NCBI GenBank assembly: GCA_002742935.1
Contig: PDON01000038.1
Span: 1-35,564, forward strand
Source of the DNA: Candidatus Cloacimonadota bacterium
Lineage (GTDB): Bacteria > UBA4055
Length of the DNA: 35,564 bases
Reading direction: 5' to 3'
In this document: one piece after another, positions 1 through 7,937 of the stretch
Position numbering within the stretch: the first letter of the stretch is position 1
Layout of the letters: every line of letters begins with the position of its first letter
The notes under the pieces: generated by a model
What the model was told of the DNA's origin: nothing
What the model saw: the letters and a program-made list of their open reading frames with translations, nothing else
Databases searched by the model: none
Program-made: the position numbers and the translations under genes

Positions 1-1
1 G

Positions 2-373
2 TTTATTCTAACTCTAAGATCTATATTTGCTAAAATACCAAAAAATCTTGGAACAGGTAAATATGAGAGTTACTACCATACGGTTATCTATTTAATCTTA
101 AAGTTTATGGGTATCCATATAAAAGTAGAGGAAAGAACCAATCACGGTATAATAGATGCTGTTGTAGAAACAGATACTTCTATATATGTAATGGAATTTA
201 AGATGAGCGATGCTAAATCTGCTATTGCTCAAATAAAAGAGAAAAAATACTACGAACCTTATATGGCTGATAAGAGAAAAGTTATCTGTATGGGAATAGC
301 TTTTAATGAGAAGGATAGAAATGTAAAAGATTTTGAAGTGGTGAGTTTAGAGGAGATTTTGGAAGATTATTAA
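2..373 (+). CDS. PD-(D/E)XK nuclease domain protein (C-terminal part, 5' cut by window)
   Basis: The frame is open from base 2 to the stop at 373, so this is the last ~123 residues of a longer protein that begins outside the window. The visible part matches the C-terminal PD-(D/E)XK nuclease-like domain (PF08011 type) that in many anaerobes and Bacteroidetes follows an N-terminal AAA-ATPase-like domain. It shows the typical LGTGKYESYYHTVIYLIL helix, an acidic residue in GIIDAVVET, and the catalytic ExK in YVMEFKM. These point to a restriction-like nuclease fold; the biological substrate of the family is not known. The first internal ATG at 107 is not a credible start because the conserved helix lies upstream of it. 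The gene converges with the MFS transporter 50 nt away, and I see no clear terminator hairpin between them. Confidence 0.85.
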   Translation, partial: FILTLRSIFAKIPKNLGTGKYESYYHTVIYLILKFMGIHIKVEERTNHGIIDAVVETDTSIYVMEFKMSDAKSAIAQIKEKKYYEPYMADKRKVICMGIAFNEKDRNVKDFEVVSLEEILEDY

Positions 374-422
374 TTTGTATTTGATAAAAATCTTAAAACT
401 CTGTTTTTTTAAGGCAACCTCA

Positions 423-1610
423 TTATCTATTCTCTCTTCTAAGATCCATAACATTTATGATTGCTATAACAGCAATGGTTCCTATTATTGAGTAGATTAA
501 ACCTGCCGATTGCAAACTCAAACTAAGAGAGTATTTATCAATTAAGTATCCGTATAGTGGAGCAAATAGTGAATATATCAATCTAACCATTAAGCTTTTT
601 ATTGAAAGTGTTGTTGCCCTTTTATCTGAACTAACCTCATTATGAATATAGTAATCGAGTACCGGAAGATTTATACCTCTTATGAAATAGGTTGTTAGTA
701 TAAATATTATACCTATAAAGATATTAGTTGAGAAAGAGAGACCAAAAAATCCTACTATTATAAAAACTATTAATGATATCATGCTGTTTCTCTTTCCTAT
801 CAAATTAACAAATTTTAATCCTAAAATTGCATAGATTCCTGAAGCAAATTGCATAATAGCCCATATTACTCCATAGTAGAAAGGGTCTAGGTTTATATGT
901 TTAAAGAAAAATTGTGAAAACCAAGCCATATTTAAGGTTACAGCACCAAGAACAGCTCCCAGTAAAATTAGCCATTTAACCTTTTTATTATCGTAAAGAG
1001 CATATTTTATAACTATAAAAAGATTTTTTAATCTATCGGTTTTTATTCTTTCAACCTTAGGTTCTACCAAAAGTAGTGATATTAAAACACCTATAAACAA
1101 AACTAATATTCTTCCATATACGGTATAAACAACTGCATAAGAGGCTATAAAACCTCCTGCAATACCTGAAAAACCTTCGGAAAAGTTTCCATAAGATCTG
1201 TATCTACTTATCAGTTTTTGAAAGCTACTCTCTTTCTTTAGAGAGAGTAGAGAATCATAAAATAGAGCAGAATCACAACCGGAGATAAAGCTTGCTCCAA
1301 CCCCTAGAAATATTTCAGCAATAAGAAAATAGTAGTATCCGGGAAATAGAAAGAAGATTGTACCTATTAGTGATAGTATAAGTCCACTTACTATAGAGTT
1401 TTTCCTGCCCCAAAGATCGGCTAAGTATCCCGATGGTATCTCAAAGATTACTATTGATACTGCATAGTAGGAGGTAAGTTTTAAAATCTCTTCTCCGTTT
1501 AATCCGTTTTCCGTAAAAAATAGCACGGTTACCGGAAGCATTAAAACAAACCATTTTAAAATGTATATAATGTTTAAAAGTTTTAAGTTTCTCTCAAATC
1601 CTTTTTCCAA
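423..1610 (-). CDS. MFS transporter
   Basis: This encodes a 395-residue, very hydrophobic protein with about 12 predicted membrane segments, the usual length and layout of a major facilitator superfamily permease. The family signature in the loop between TM2 and TM3 is visible as PSGYLADLWGRKNSIVSG (motif A: GxLaDxxGRKxxx) at about residues 59-76. The charged central segment VEPKVERIKTDRLKNLF is where the cytoplasmic loop between the two six-helix halves should be. It probably moves a small molecule across the inner membrane by proton exchange, but nothing in the sequence or neighbours identifies the substrate. The gene stands alone, with no clear Shine-Dalgarno and no co-directional partner. 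The family call is secure; the specificity is open. Confidence 0.88.
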   Translation of the reverse strand: MEKGFERNLKLLNIIYILKWFVLMLPVTVLFFTENGLNGEEILKLTSYYAVSIVIFEIPSGYLADLWGRKNSIVSGLILSLIGTIFFLFPGYYYFLIAEIFLGVGASFISGCDSALFYDSLLSLKKESSFQKLISRYRSYGNFSEGFSGIAGGFIASYAVVYTVYGRILVLFIGVLISLLLVEPKVERIKTDRLKNLFIVIKYALYDNKKVKWLILLGAVLGAVTLNMAWFSQFFFKHINLDPFYYGVIWAIMQFASGIYAILGLKFVNLIGKRNSMISLIVFIIVGFFGLSFSTNIFIGIIFILTTYFIRGINLPVLDYYIHNEVSSDKRATTLSIKSLMVRLIYSLFAPLYGYLIDKYSLSLSLQSAGLIYSIIGTIAVIAIINVMDLRRENR

Positions 1611-1683
1611 AATTTTCTCGATTCTTTAGTTTGGTTATATATAAAAAATGGGTAAAGAAACTTACCACCTAAAATAGTCAATG

Positions 1684-1717
1684 TTTTTAACTAGGGTTTA
1701 CTGAAAAGTCATTAAAG
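1684..1717 (+). repeat. Dispersed short repeat, copy 1 (divergent)
   Basis: Contains GGGTTTACTGAAAAGTCATT followed by AAAG. It resembles the copy at 1885-1919 (GGTCTACTGAAAAAG) and the one at 13584-13620 (GCTCTACTGAAAAAG). This copy is the most divergent of the three. It could be the end of an old IS or MITE; that is inference. Confidence 0.4.
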
Positions 1718-1884
1718 TAGATATTTTTGAAAAATAGATTCTAGAACTCCATTTTTCTCTCCATATCATTTAAACTCTTTGGTAGTTCTTTCTCCACAAA
1801 TCAAGTTGAATAATAACCCAATTTTATGAAGAATGTCCATATTTTTTTATATTTTGTCAATGGGATAATATTGTATCTAGCTTT

Positions 1885-1919
1885 GCTCTTTAATTATGGT
1901 CTACTGAAAAAGTGTAAAG
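1885..1919 (+). repeat. Dispersed short repeat, copy 2
   Basis: CTCTTTAATTATGGTCTACT followed by GAAAAAGTGTAAAG. It shares CTCTTT, an AT spacer, ATG and the 13-nt core TCTACTGAAAAAG with the copy at 13584-13620 in the same orientation, about 11.7 kb away. Both copies lie in non-coding DNA. Confidence 0.5.
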
Positions 1920-2103
1920 CAAAGAAGTTATGAAAAGGTAGTTCTAAAGGAACATAGCCTACAATAATAGTTAAGACTGTAGATAAACTTCCTATTACTG
2001 TGTTATTGATTTTTTGGCATAGATTGCCTATTATTCTAGAGTGAAATTGGATAAAAAATAATTTCTGTACTACTCGTTTCTAGCCAGTCTGACTTTTTAA
2101 ATA

Positions 2104-2133
2104 ACCTCAACCTCCAAAAATGGAGGTTGAGGT
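2104..2133 (-). terminator. Rho-independent terminator of the peroxiredoxin gene
   Basis: Perfect 11-bp stem: CCTCAACCTCC at 2105-2115 and GGAGGTTGAGG at 2122-2132, with a 6-nt loop. It lies 72 nt after the peroxiredoxin stop. The tract after the stem on the minus strand is U-moderate (TTATTTAAAAAG). The plus side is also T-rich, so it may work in both directions. Confidence 0.8.
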
Positions 2134-2204
2134 ACTTTATTTAAGATTTTAAAATAATATCAAATTTTAATTAGATGTAGATCCTTTAGTATTAGATCTG
2201 TTTA

Positions 2205-2783
2205 CTATCCAAAGTATTCACCAAGACCTTCAGCGGTAGGTTTCATGGATTTATCCCCTTCATTCCAGTTTGCAGGGCAAACCTCTCCGTGCTTTTCTGT
2301 AAATTGAAGAGCATCAACCAATCTTATTAATTCATCTACATTTCTTCCAATATCTGTATTGTTTATACTTTGATGTTGAACAACACCCTCTTTATCAATC
2401 AAAAAATTAGCTCTGAAAGCTATTCCTGCTCCTGGAACTTCAACATCATAATCTCTTGTTATTGTTTTATTTAAATCAGCAATAAGAGGATATGTAGTTC
2501 CTTCAATACCACCTTGAGATTTTGGTGTTTTTACCCAGTTAAAGTGTGAGAATTGAGAATCTATAGAAACACCTATAACCTCTACTCCTCTTTTCTTAAA
2601 CTCTTCCAACTTGTTTTGGAAGGCATGAATTTCCGTTGGGCAAACAAAAGTAAAATCTAGAGGGTAGAAAAATAGTAAAACATATTTACCTTTATAATCA
2701 GAAAGTGATATCTCTTTAAATTCATTTCCATTTACTAATGCTGTTGCTTTAAAATCAGGTGCTTTTCTTCCTACGAGTACCAT
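2205..2783 (-). CDS. Typical 2-Cys peroxiredoxin (AhpC/Prx1 family)
   Basis: A 192-residue thiol peroxidase that reduces hydrogen peroxide, peroxynitrite or organic hydroperoxides in the cytoplasm. The peroxidatic cysteine is Cys48 in [12 protein letters not shown] and the resolving cysteine is Cys169 in HGEVCPANW, the pair that forms the intersubunit disulfide in this class. I chose the ATG at 2783 because AAAGGAGAT sits 5 nt before it and the family's N-terminus ([11 protein letters not shown]) begins there. An in-frame ATG at 2948 would add a 55-residue tail with no family counterpart and no Shine-Dalgarno. The GGIE (91-94) and C-terminal EYFG (189-192) segments match the GG(L/I)G and YF motifs linked to hyperoxidation sensitivity in Prx1 proteins. 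No AhpF is visible; the reductant may be a thioredoxin such as the one at 25586. It is divergent from the prolyl isomerase gene. Confidence 0.95.
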   Translation of the reverse strand: MVLVGRKAPDFKATALVNGNEFKEISLSDYKGKYVLLFFYPLDFTFVCPTEIHAFQNKLEEFKKRGVEVIGVSIDSQFSHFNWVKTPKSQGGIEGTTYPLIADLNKTITRDYDVEVPGAGIAFRANFLIDKEGVVQHQSINNTDIGRNVDELIRLVDALQFTEKHGEVCPANWNEGDKSMKPTAEGLGEYFG

Positions 2784-2986
2784 AATATCTCCTTTATTTT
2801 TAGTAATCTCTTTGTTTTCTAAGTTACAGTAAATATATAGAAATAAAGTTGTTGAAAGTATGAGTATTCTAACCATCAAAAAAGAAAATAATTTACGCCA
2901 TATTCGTATTTTAAGATTCCTAGTCTTGCAAATAATGTTTTTTATCATTAACTTAAGCTCCTTAAGTAAAACGATGGAGAGAATGA

Positions 2987-3835
2987 ATGATTACTATTAA
3001 TGATTATGTTATTTCAGAAAAAGAGTTTGATTTTGCAATGCTTGATTTTAAAAATCAGCACAGAACTCAAAAGTTAAATCAACAGCAGGTTCAATTTATT
3101 GCAGACCAGCTTATTGATGCAAAGCTTCTTCTTGATGAGTCTAAGAGATCTAATATTGTTGTTGATGAGAAAGAGATTGATGTAACTGTTGAAAATATTA
3201 AGAAGCAGATGGGTTCAGAAGAGGTATTGAATCAATACCTTCAAAACAATGGAATTGATATGGATTCATTTAGAGAAAAGCTAAGAGGTAATATGGCTTT
3301 AACTAAATATATCCAAACAAATTTTATAAATCAGATAAATGTTTCCGATGAGGATGCTGAAAAGTACTACAATGAAAACAGAGCTAAGTTTGTTGTTGAA
3401 AAGCAGGTTAAAGCTCAACATATTCTTTTCTCTCCTGAGCATGAGGCAAAGGCTAAAGAAGTTAAGGTTAAAATTGAATCCGGTGAAGATTTTGCTAAAC
3501 TTGCTAAGGAGTTTTCAAGCTGCCCAAGTGGTCAAAATGGTGGCGATTTAGGATTTTTTGGAAAAGGACAAATGGTTAAAGAGTTTGAGGATGCTGCTTT
3601 TTCTGCTGAAGTTAATAAAGTTGTAGGTCCTGTAAAAACTCAATTTGGATATCATCTTATAAATGTAAGTGATAAGGTTGAGAACAAAGAGTACTCTTTA
3701 GATGAGGTTAGAGAGAATCTTAAAAAAGATATGAAAAACTCAATTGCTAATCACCACATTAAGAAAAAAGTTGATGAACTAAGATCTCAAAATAAGATCT
3801 CTATTGATATGAATCTTCTAAAAGAGAAATCTTAA
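2987..3835 (+). CDS. Parvulin-type peptidyl-prolyl cis-trans isomerase
   Basis: A 282-residue protein that probably speeds prolyl bond isomerisation and chaperones folding. Residues 1-125 form a SurA-N/PrsA-like helical chaperone region. Residues about 141-230 are a parvulin (rotamase) domain, with VKAQHILFS at its start, the [17 protein letters not shown] core and GYHLINV at its end. The final ~50 residues are helical and charged. Unlike SurA, PrsA or PpiD there is no signal peptide or membrane anchor: the protein starts [18 protein letters not shown]. It should therefore be cytosolic, as in the trigger-factor-like or NifM-like subset. GAGAGAATGA before the ATG gives a modest ribosome site. 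It is divergent from the peroxiredoxin and ends in a double-hairpin terminator. Confidence 0.92.
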   Translation: MITINDYVISEKEFDFAMLDFKNQHRTQKLNQQQVQFIADQLIDAKLLLDESKRSNIVVDEKEIDVTVENIKKQMGSEEVLNQYLQNNGIDMDSFREKLRGNMALTKYIQTNFINQINVSDEDAEKYYNENRAKFVVEKQVKAQHILFSPEHEAKAKEVKVKIESGEDFAKLAKEFSSCPSGQNGGDLGFFGKGQMVKEFEDAAFSAEVNKVVGPVKTQFGYHLINVSDKVENKEYSLDEVRENLKKDMKNSIANHHIKKKVDELRSQNKISIDMNLLKEKS

Positions 3836-3874
3836 AAAGTTTTTAACTATTACTTTTATATTTTTTGTTGTGCT

Positions 3875-3920
3875 TTGACTCTACGGTCAATCTTACCCTC
3901 CATATCCGTGGAGGGTAATT
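3875..3920 (+). terminator. Terminator after the prolyl isomerase gene
   Basis: A small hairpin TTGAC/GTCAA (3875-3890) is followed at once by a stronger 9-bp hairpin, TTACCCTCC at 3893-3901 and GGAGGGTAA at 3910-3918, with an 8-nt loop. It lies about 60 nt after the stop. The T-run after it is short, so efficiency is uncertain. Confidence 0.6.
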
Positions 3921-3996
3921 ACTTTAGTAATATTAGTTTAATTTGTTTATATTGTAGTAGTGCTTGTAAAATCTATTATCAAGGAAGTGTATCTAT

Positions 3997-4902
3997 ATGT
4001 TAAGAACTGTAATATTAACTCTTGCTCTTTCCTCTCTTATTTTAGCTAAAACAGGAGAGGAGTATTTTAAGGAAAAAAAGTTTGAGAAGGCTATTGAAGA
4101 GAGTAATAAAATTTTAAAGTTAAATCCAAAAGATTTTAGAGCTCTTAGGGTTAGAGCGAAATCTTACAGAGCTTTGGGTGACTATAAAAATTCAAATTTA
4201 GATTATTTAAAACTGCTTCAAATGGATAGTGATAAGGAGCAGGGTGTCTCTTTCTTGGTTGAGAGGGGAGCTTATTTAAAGAGTGTAGGAGATACCTCTT
4301 TTGTAGATCTTTATAAAAAAGGTTTAGAAATTGATGGTGGAAATATTGATATCCTTAACCAGTTATCAACCTACTATTTAAGTAAAAAAGATTACTCAAG
4401 AAGTTTAAAATATTTGGATAGAGAGTATGAGGAAAATTCATCTCTTAAAGTGATGGCAAAAATTGCCAAGTGTAACTTTATGCTAAAAAATTATGATAGA
4501 TCTGCCGAGAGTTATACGATAATTTTAGATAATAGTAAAAAATCTGCCGATCTTTTTTATAATAGGGGACTATCTTACTTTTATGGTAAACATAATAGTT
4601 ATGCTTACAATGATTTTTTGGAAGCTATAAATATTGATCCTAACTATGTGAAAGCTTATAATAGTTTGGCTAAAATTGATCTTCTTGAAAAAAGATTTGA
4701 TGATAGTATAAAGCACTATTCAAAATCAATTGATATTGATCCAAATAATTTTGATACATATTATAAGAGATCAAAAGCTTACTTATATAAAAAGCAGCTT
4801 AAAAAAGCTGCTTCTGATTTAAAAAGATATTTAAAACTTGGGGGAAAAAGTATAAAGAATCCTAAAAAGATACAAGATCTTATTGATCAATTGAATGCCT
4901 AG
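3997..4902 (+). CDS. Exported tetratricopeptide repeat protein
   Basis: A 301-residue protein made almost wholly of TPR helices behind a short Sec signal peptide (MLRTVILTLALSSLILA, residues 1-17). TPR signatures recur about every 34 residues. Examples are EKAIEESNKILKLNPKDF near 30-47, the DYSRSLKYL unit near 135, the NYDRSAESYTIIL unit near 168, YAYNDFLEAINIDPNYV near 200 and DDSIKHYSKSIDIDPNNF near 240. TPR arrays act as protein-binding scaffolds, so a periplasmic or outer-membrane assembly role is plausible, but the partner cannot be told. AAGGAAGTG precedes the ATG. Its last 23 nt overlap the convergent FlgM-like gene. It sits next to the flagellar locus but I see no direct flagellar signature. 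Confidence 0.85.
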   Translation: MLRTVILTLALSSLILAKTGEEYFKEKKFEKAIEESNKILKLNPKDFRALRVRAKSYRALGDYKNSNLDYLKLLQMDSDKEQGVSFLVERGAYLKSVGDTSFVDLYKKGLEIDGGNIDILNQLSTYYLSKKDYSRSLKYLDREYEENSSLKVMAKIAKCNFMLKNYDRSAESYTIILDNSKKSADLFYNRGLSYFYGKHNSYAYNDFLEAINIDPNYVKAYNSLAKIDLLEKRFDDSIKHYSKSIDIDPNNFDTYYKRSKAYLYKKQLKKAASDLKRYLKLGGKSIKNPKKIQDLIDQLNA

Positions 4903-5209
4903 TCTGTTCTTCAATAACTTCATTCGCAATCTTTTCTGTTACCTCATCACTGAGGTAAAATCCAAATTTCAAACGATCTTTTATAGCTTCTAATCTCTCT
5001 TCTTTAGCTCTTTTTATTTTTGAGAGAGCTAATTCTGTTTTTTCAAGAACTAGCTCATCTCCATTAACTTTCTTTTGAAGCTGAAAGCTATCTTTAATCT
5101 CTTTTCTGTCTTTAGGATCCTCTATACTATGAAGATTGCTACTAATATTAGCTCTCTTTACTAATTTGTTAAATAGTGTTGGGGTTATATTTAACTTATC
5201 AATCTTCAT
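4880..5209 (-). CDS. flgM: FlgM-like anti-sigma-28 factor
   Basis: A small 109-residue, charged, helical protein. The C-terminal part, RLEAIKDRLKFGFYLSDEVTEKIANEVIEE (residues 72-101, split here as RLEAIKDRLKFGFYL and SDEVTEKIANEVIEE), has the FlgM spacing: (R/K)hxxhKxxhxxGxYxhxxxxhAxxhhxx. In FlgM this segment binds and inhibits the flagellar sigma factor FliA until hook completion, when FlgM is exported. Its place directly beside two flagellin genes, and a sigma-28-like promoter at fliD in this window, agree with that job. The N-terminal half is not conserved, as is usual, and the length is near the ~100 residues of the family. It is downstream of the flagellins on the same strand behind a terminator-like hairpin. 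The Shine-Dalgarno (AGGGAAA) is weak. I am fairly but not fully sure, since the family is poorly conserved. Confidence 0.72.
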   Translation of the reverse strand: MKIDKLNITPTLFNKLVKRANISSNLHSIEDPKDRKEIKDSFQLQKKVNGDELVLEKTELALSKIKRAKEERLEAIKDRLKFGFYLSDEVTEKIANEVIEEQTRHSIDQ

Positions 5210-5306
5210 GCTTTTCCCTAAAAAAATATTAACAAATAACCAATTTTGTTATTCGTACCGGATGAGCAATTCCGGCACAAATATACAAGAAAGAAAAAAA
5301 TGGCGT

Positions 5307-5340
5307 GGAACTAAGTAAAGGAGCAATTTTACTTAATTCC
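5307..5340 (-). terminator. Terminator after flagellin 1
   Basis: A 13-bp stem with one mismatch: GGAACTAAGTAAA at 5307-5319 against TTTACTTAATTCC at 5328-5340, with an 8-nt loop. It begins 7 nt after the flagellin stop. On the minus strand it is followed by ACGCCA and a run of seven T, as expected for an intrinsic terminator separating the flagellins from the FlgM-like gene. Confidence 0.7.
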
Positions 5341-5346
5341 AAAGTA

Positions 5347-6231
5347 CTATCCAATCAACTGAGAAACCATATTCGGCAGGCTGTTAGCTTGCGATAGCAT
5401 ACTGATACCTGAGTTGAACAGAATTTGGGCTCTTGTGAATTCTGTCATTTCTGCAGCAATATCAGCATCTCTAATCTGGCTTTCAGATGCTTGAGCATTT
5501 TCATGGGATATTTGAAGTTGTAAAATATTGTTTTGCAACCTCTTAACTACTGCACCAATGAAGGTTCTAGTAGTATCCTTTGATGTGATGGCGTTATCAA
5601 TTTCGTCAATTGCACTTTGAGCAACAGCGGTATCTGTAACCTTTGTATCTGCAAGACCTAATTGTTCAGCAGTAGCACCACCTATATTTACATAGTAGTA
5701 GTCTTCGCCTTCAGTATTGTTGGCTCCAATATGGAACTTTATAGAGTTTCCATCGTGTTTTGTGCTGATTCTGTTTCCACTTCTACTACCTGCACCCGAT
5801 CCGGACAAACTACCATCCAAAAGGTTTTTTGTGTTGTAGTTTGTAACTTGGGCGATTCTTGTGATCTCTGACTTTAGCTGTTGGAATTCAACATCTATAA
5901 ACTCCCTGTCATTTGATGTTAAAGCTCCGTTTGATGCTTCAACTGCCAAAGCACGCATCCTAATGAGCTTTTCATCAATAACCTGAAGTGATCCTTCGGC
6001 TGTAGCTAGCATATTAATGTTATAGTTAGCATTTCTCTCAGCTTCTACCATTCCAGATATCTGTGCTCTGAACTTTTCAGAAACAGCCAAACCGGCTGCA
6101 TCTTCCCAAGAGTTGTTAATTCTTAGTCCAGAAGATAATCTGTTTACCGAAGTGTCAAGAGATCTTTGAGCCATACCAATATTCCTTTGTGCCGTCATAG
6201 ACAGAATATTGTGGTTTATTCTTGTACTCAT
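5347..6231 (-). CDS. fliC: Flagellin 1
   Basis: A 294-residue flagellin, the filament subunit. The N-terminal D0/D1 region (MSTRINHNILSM through RIAQVTNYNTKNLLDG, residues 1-145) and the C-terminal D1/D0 region (SQIRDADIAAEMTEFTRAQI to the end) are fully conserved. The middle is only about 90 residues, so the exposed D2/D3 domains are essentially absent, giving a short core-type flagellin. The reading frame is open 24 nt further upstream, but the start is the ATG at 6231: it gives the canonical MSTRINHN and has AAGGAGAG 5 nt before it. It is 83 nt downstream of flagellin 2 on the same strand. No promoter of its own is visible, so it is probably read from the sigma-54 promoter at 7235-7251. 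Confidence 0.96.
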   Translation of the reverse strand: MSTRINHNILSMTAQRNIGMAQRSLDTSVNRLSSGLRINNSWEDAAGLAVSEKFRAQISGMVEAERNANYNINMLATAEGSLQVIDEKLIRMRALAVEASNGALTSNDREFIDVEFQQLKSEITRIAQVTNYNTKNLLDGSLSGSGAGSRSGNRISTKHDGNSIKFHIGANNTEGEDYYYVNIGGATAEQLGLADTKVTDTAVAQSAIDEIDNAITSKDTTRTFIGAVVKRLQNNILQLQISHENAQASESQIRDADIAAEMTEFTRAQILFNSGISMLSQANSLPNMVSQLIG

Positions 6232-6313
6232 ATTTCTCTCCTTCCCTGATTTCACTTCAGAGATTTTTTTATCTCTGTTTTTTTTATTGGTTATTTGTTA
6301 ATTTGTTAAACCT

Positions 6314-7189
6314 TTATCCTATAAGTTGAGATACCATTTGAGGTAAGTTGTTTGCTTGAGAAAGCATACTTATTCCTGAGTTAAATAAAATTTGAGCTCT
6401 GGTAAAGTTTGCCATTTCTTGAGCAATATCTGCATCCCTAATCTGACTTTCGGAAGATTGTGCATTTTCGTGAGATACTTGAAGTTCGTTAATGGTACTC
6501 TGTAATCTGTTAACAACAGCACCTATATGTGCTCTTGATGTATCTTTAGAAGTTATGGCATCATCTATTAAATCAATTGCATGCTGAGATGTTGCTGTAT
6601 TTAAAATATCTGAGTTGTCAATACCCAAATGTTTAGCAGTAGCACCACCTATATTTACATAGTAATAATCTTCTGTCTCTCTATTATTTGCACCTATGTG
6701 GAACTTTAAATTTCTTCCATCATGTTTTGTGCTTGTTCCATTAACTGCCCCTTTGGAACCTGAAAGAGAACCGTCAATAAGACTTATTCCATTATAATTT
6801 GTAACCTTAGCAATTCTGGTGATTTCAGATTTTAATTGCTGATACTCAACATCCAAAAACTCTCTATCGCTATTAGATAAAGAACCGTTTGAAGCTTCAA
6901 TAGCCAACGATCTCATCCTAATAAGTTTTTCATCAATTACCGATAAAGCACCTTCAGCTGTTGCTAAAAGATTTATATCGTAGTTAGCATTTCTTTCGGC
7001 TTCAACCATTCCGGAAATTTGTGCTCTGAACTTTTCAGAAACGGCAATTCCTGCTGGATCTTCCCAAGAGCTGTTTAGCCTTAAACCCGAAGATAATCTT
7101 GCTACAGCAGTATCCATATCCAGCTGAGATCTTTGAAGAGATCTTTGTGCTGACATTGATAATATATTATGGTTTATACGAGTACTCAT
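6314..7189 (-). CDS. fliC: Flagellin 2
   Basis: A 291-residue flagellin paralogue of the neighbours at 5347 and 10223. It has the same core-only design: N-terminal MSTRINHNILSMSAQR, the DPAGIAVSEKFRAQISGMVE segment, and the C-terminal FTRAQILFNSGISMLSQANN followed by LPQMVSQLIG. The paralogues differ mainly in the ~60-residue hinge after LIDGSLSGS. GGAGGAG lies 6 nt before the ATG. A sigma-54-type promoter is present 46-62 nt upstream, so this gene probably heads a two-flagellin transcript. Export is by the flagellar type III apparatus, which is not encoded in the window. Confidence 0.96.
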   Translation of the reverse strand: MSTRINHNILSMSAQRSLQRSQLDMDTAVARLSSGLRLNSSWEDPAGIAVSEKFRAQISGMVEAERNANYDINLLATAEGALSVIDEKLIRMRSLAIEASNGSLSNSDREFLDVEYQQLKSEITRIAKVTNYNGISLIDGSLSGSKGAVNGTSTKHDGRNLKFHIGANNRETEDYYYVNIGGATAKHLGIDNSDILNTATSQHAIDLIDDAITSKDTSRAHIGAVVNRLQSTINELQVSHENAQSSESQIRDADIAQEMANFTRAQILFNSGISMLSQANNLPQMVSQLIG

Positions 7190-7234
7190 TAGAACTCCTC
7201 CAAAACAATTCTACCTCTTTGTGTTATCTAGTAT

Positions 7235-7251
7235 TGCATGTTTTATGCCAA
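7235..7251 (-). promoter_or_regulatory. Sigma-54 promoter of flagellins 2 and 1
   Basis: Minus-strand TTGGCATAAAACATGCA. The invariant -24 GG and -12 GC are separated by exactly 10 nt, and the flanks fit the TTGGCA/TGCA consensus. The predicted start is near 7224, giving a leader of about 35 nt before the ATG at 7189. Confidence 0.8.
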
Positions 7252-7274
7252 TAATTAGATAATAGAGCTAAAAC

Positions 7275-7574
7275 TTAAGCTTTCTCTTTTAATTTTTTCA
7301 TTTCAGGTAGATTTTCAACCAATTGAGAAAGTACCCAGTCAGCTTGCTTATCAGCTTCCTCTCTTGTTTCAGCCGGTTTTAATCCAACTTTTCTTGCAAG
7401 CTCTTTTCCCTCATCTGTTAGAGCGTTTAAAGACATTAGTTCTTTATACTCACCAAATGATCTCAAATCTCCATTAGGCTTTAGACAAAAACTACAATAC
7501 TTTGATGTTAGATCGCTGTTAGCAAACTCTTGAACCTTTGTCATCTCTCTACCGCAATTATCACATTTTATCAT
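7275..7574 (-). CDS. Small zinc-ribbon protein, probably flagellum-linked
   Basis: A 99-residue protein with four cysteines paired as CDNC (residues 4-7) and YCSFC (27-31), the arrangement of a zinc ribbon and similar to the putative zinc-ribbon domain PF12674. The rest (FGEYKELMSLNALTDEGKEL and onward) is helical, charged and without a signal peptide, so the protein should be cytoplasmic. The family has no established role; protein or nucleic-acid binding is possible. AGAGGTAG lies before the ATG. A near-perfect sigma-54 promoter sits 39-54 nt upstream, of the same type as those of the flanking flagellins. This suggests co-regulation with filament assembly; that link is inference. It is separated from flagellin 2 by 85 nt, which contain that gene's own promoter. 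Confidence 0.72.
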   Translation of the reverse strand: MIKCDNCGREMTKVQEFANSDLTSKYCSFCLKPNGDLRSFGEYKELMSLNALTDEGKELARKVGLKPAETREEADKQADWVLSQLVENLPEMKKLKEKA

Positions 7575-7612
7575 AACTACCTCTTTTTGGTTTTTTCTCT
7601 GGAGATGTATTT

Positions 7613-7628
7613 TGCAATTAGCATGCCA
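7613..7628 (-). promoter_or_regulatory. Sigma-54 promoter of the zinc-ribbon gene
   Basis: Minus-strand TGGCATGCTAATTGCA fits the TGGCACR-N4-TTGCA consensus at all but one position, with GG-N10-GC spacing exact. The predicted transcript start is near 7602, 28 nt before the ATG at 7574. Confidence 0.82.
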
Positions 7629-7937
7629 TTATTACAATTTCTTAGGATTTATATTAAAATATTAGTGTATCCTTTAAAATTTGTGCTATTTAAAGCGTGA
7701 AAATGTAGATTATTAGGCAAAAAGGATCTGATAATTTTTTGTAGATCTGATCTTTTTTACCTTTAAGTAACTCCTGCTTCTAAAAGATGGAAAACTCTAA
7801 AAGTTATATTAACTCTAATTTAAGAGGTTTAGCTTTCAGGTTTAAATAAAGGCTTTATATTGAACTCAGGTTAAAGTATAGTTTTATCATGGGATTATAA
7901 GTAGTGATACGAAAGTTATGATAGTTGGAAATATTTA
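7629..7937. other. Intergenic region between ribD and the zinc-ribbon gene
   Basis: With the promoter and leader this non-coding stretch spans 7575-7937. Around 7730-7760 an 8-nt motif GATCTGAT occurs twice, each copy followed by a T-run. It could form a weak ribD terminator on the minus strand, but the pairing is imperfect. I see nothing else. Confidence 0.4.

Larger units (their letters stand above)
1611..2204. other. Long intergenic region with two copies of a short dispersed repeat
   Basis: These 594 nt between the MFS gene and the peroxiredoxin hold no convincing gene. I see two direct copies of a TCTACTGAAAAAG-like motif (1684-1717 and 1885-1919) and, at 2105-2132, the peroxiredoxin terminator. 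The sequence looks like decayed DNA, possibly the scar of a former insertion element, but short reverse-strand reading frames gave no transposase I could recognise. Confidence 0.5.

Noticed and set aside
2015..2031. Sigma-54-like TTGGCATAGATTGCC
   Set aside because: Only 8 nt separate GG and GC; the required spacing is 10, and no gene follows on that strand.
1611..2104. Possible transposase fragment on the minus strand
   Set aside because: Short frames such as MDILHKIGLLFNLICGERTT are too short and match no family I can name; kept only as a note on decayed DNA.
2784..2948. 55-residue N-terminal extension of the peroxiredoxin
   Set aside because: The frame is open, but the strong AAAGGAGAT site and the conserved family N-terminus put the start at 2783, and the extension resembles nothing in the family.
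5228..6302. 17-nt motif ATTGGTTATTTGTTAAT in inverted orientation on both sides of flagellin 1 (5228-5244 and 6286-6302)
   Set aside because: Very AT-rich; at this base composition about one such match is expected by chance in a window of this size.
7719..7760. GATCTGAT direct repeat as a binding-site pair
   Set aside because: Two 8-mers in AT-rich intergenic DNA are not significant by themselves; mentioned only as a possible weak terminator.
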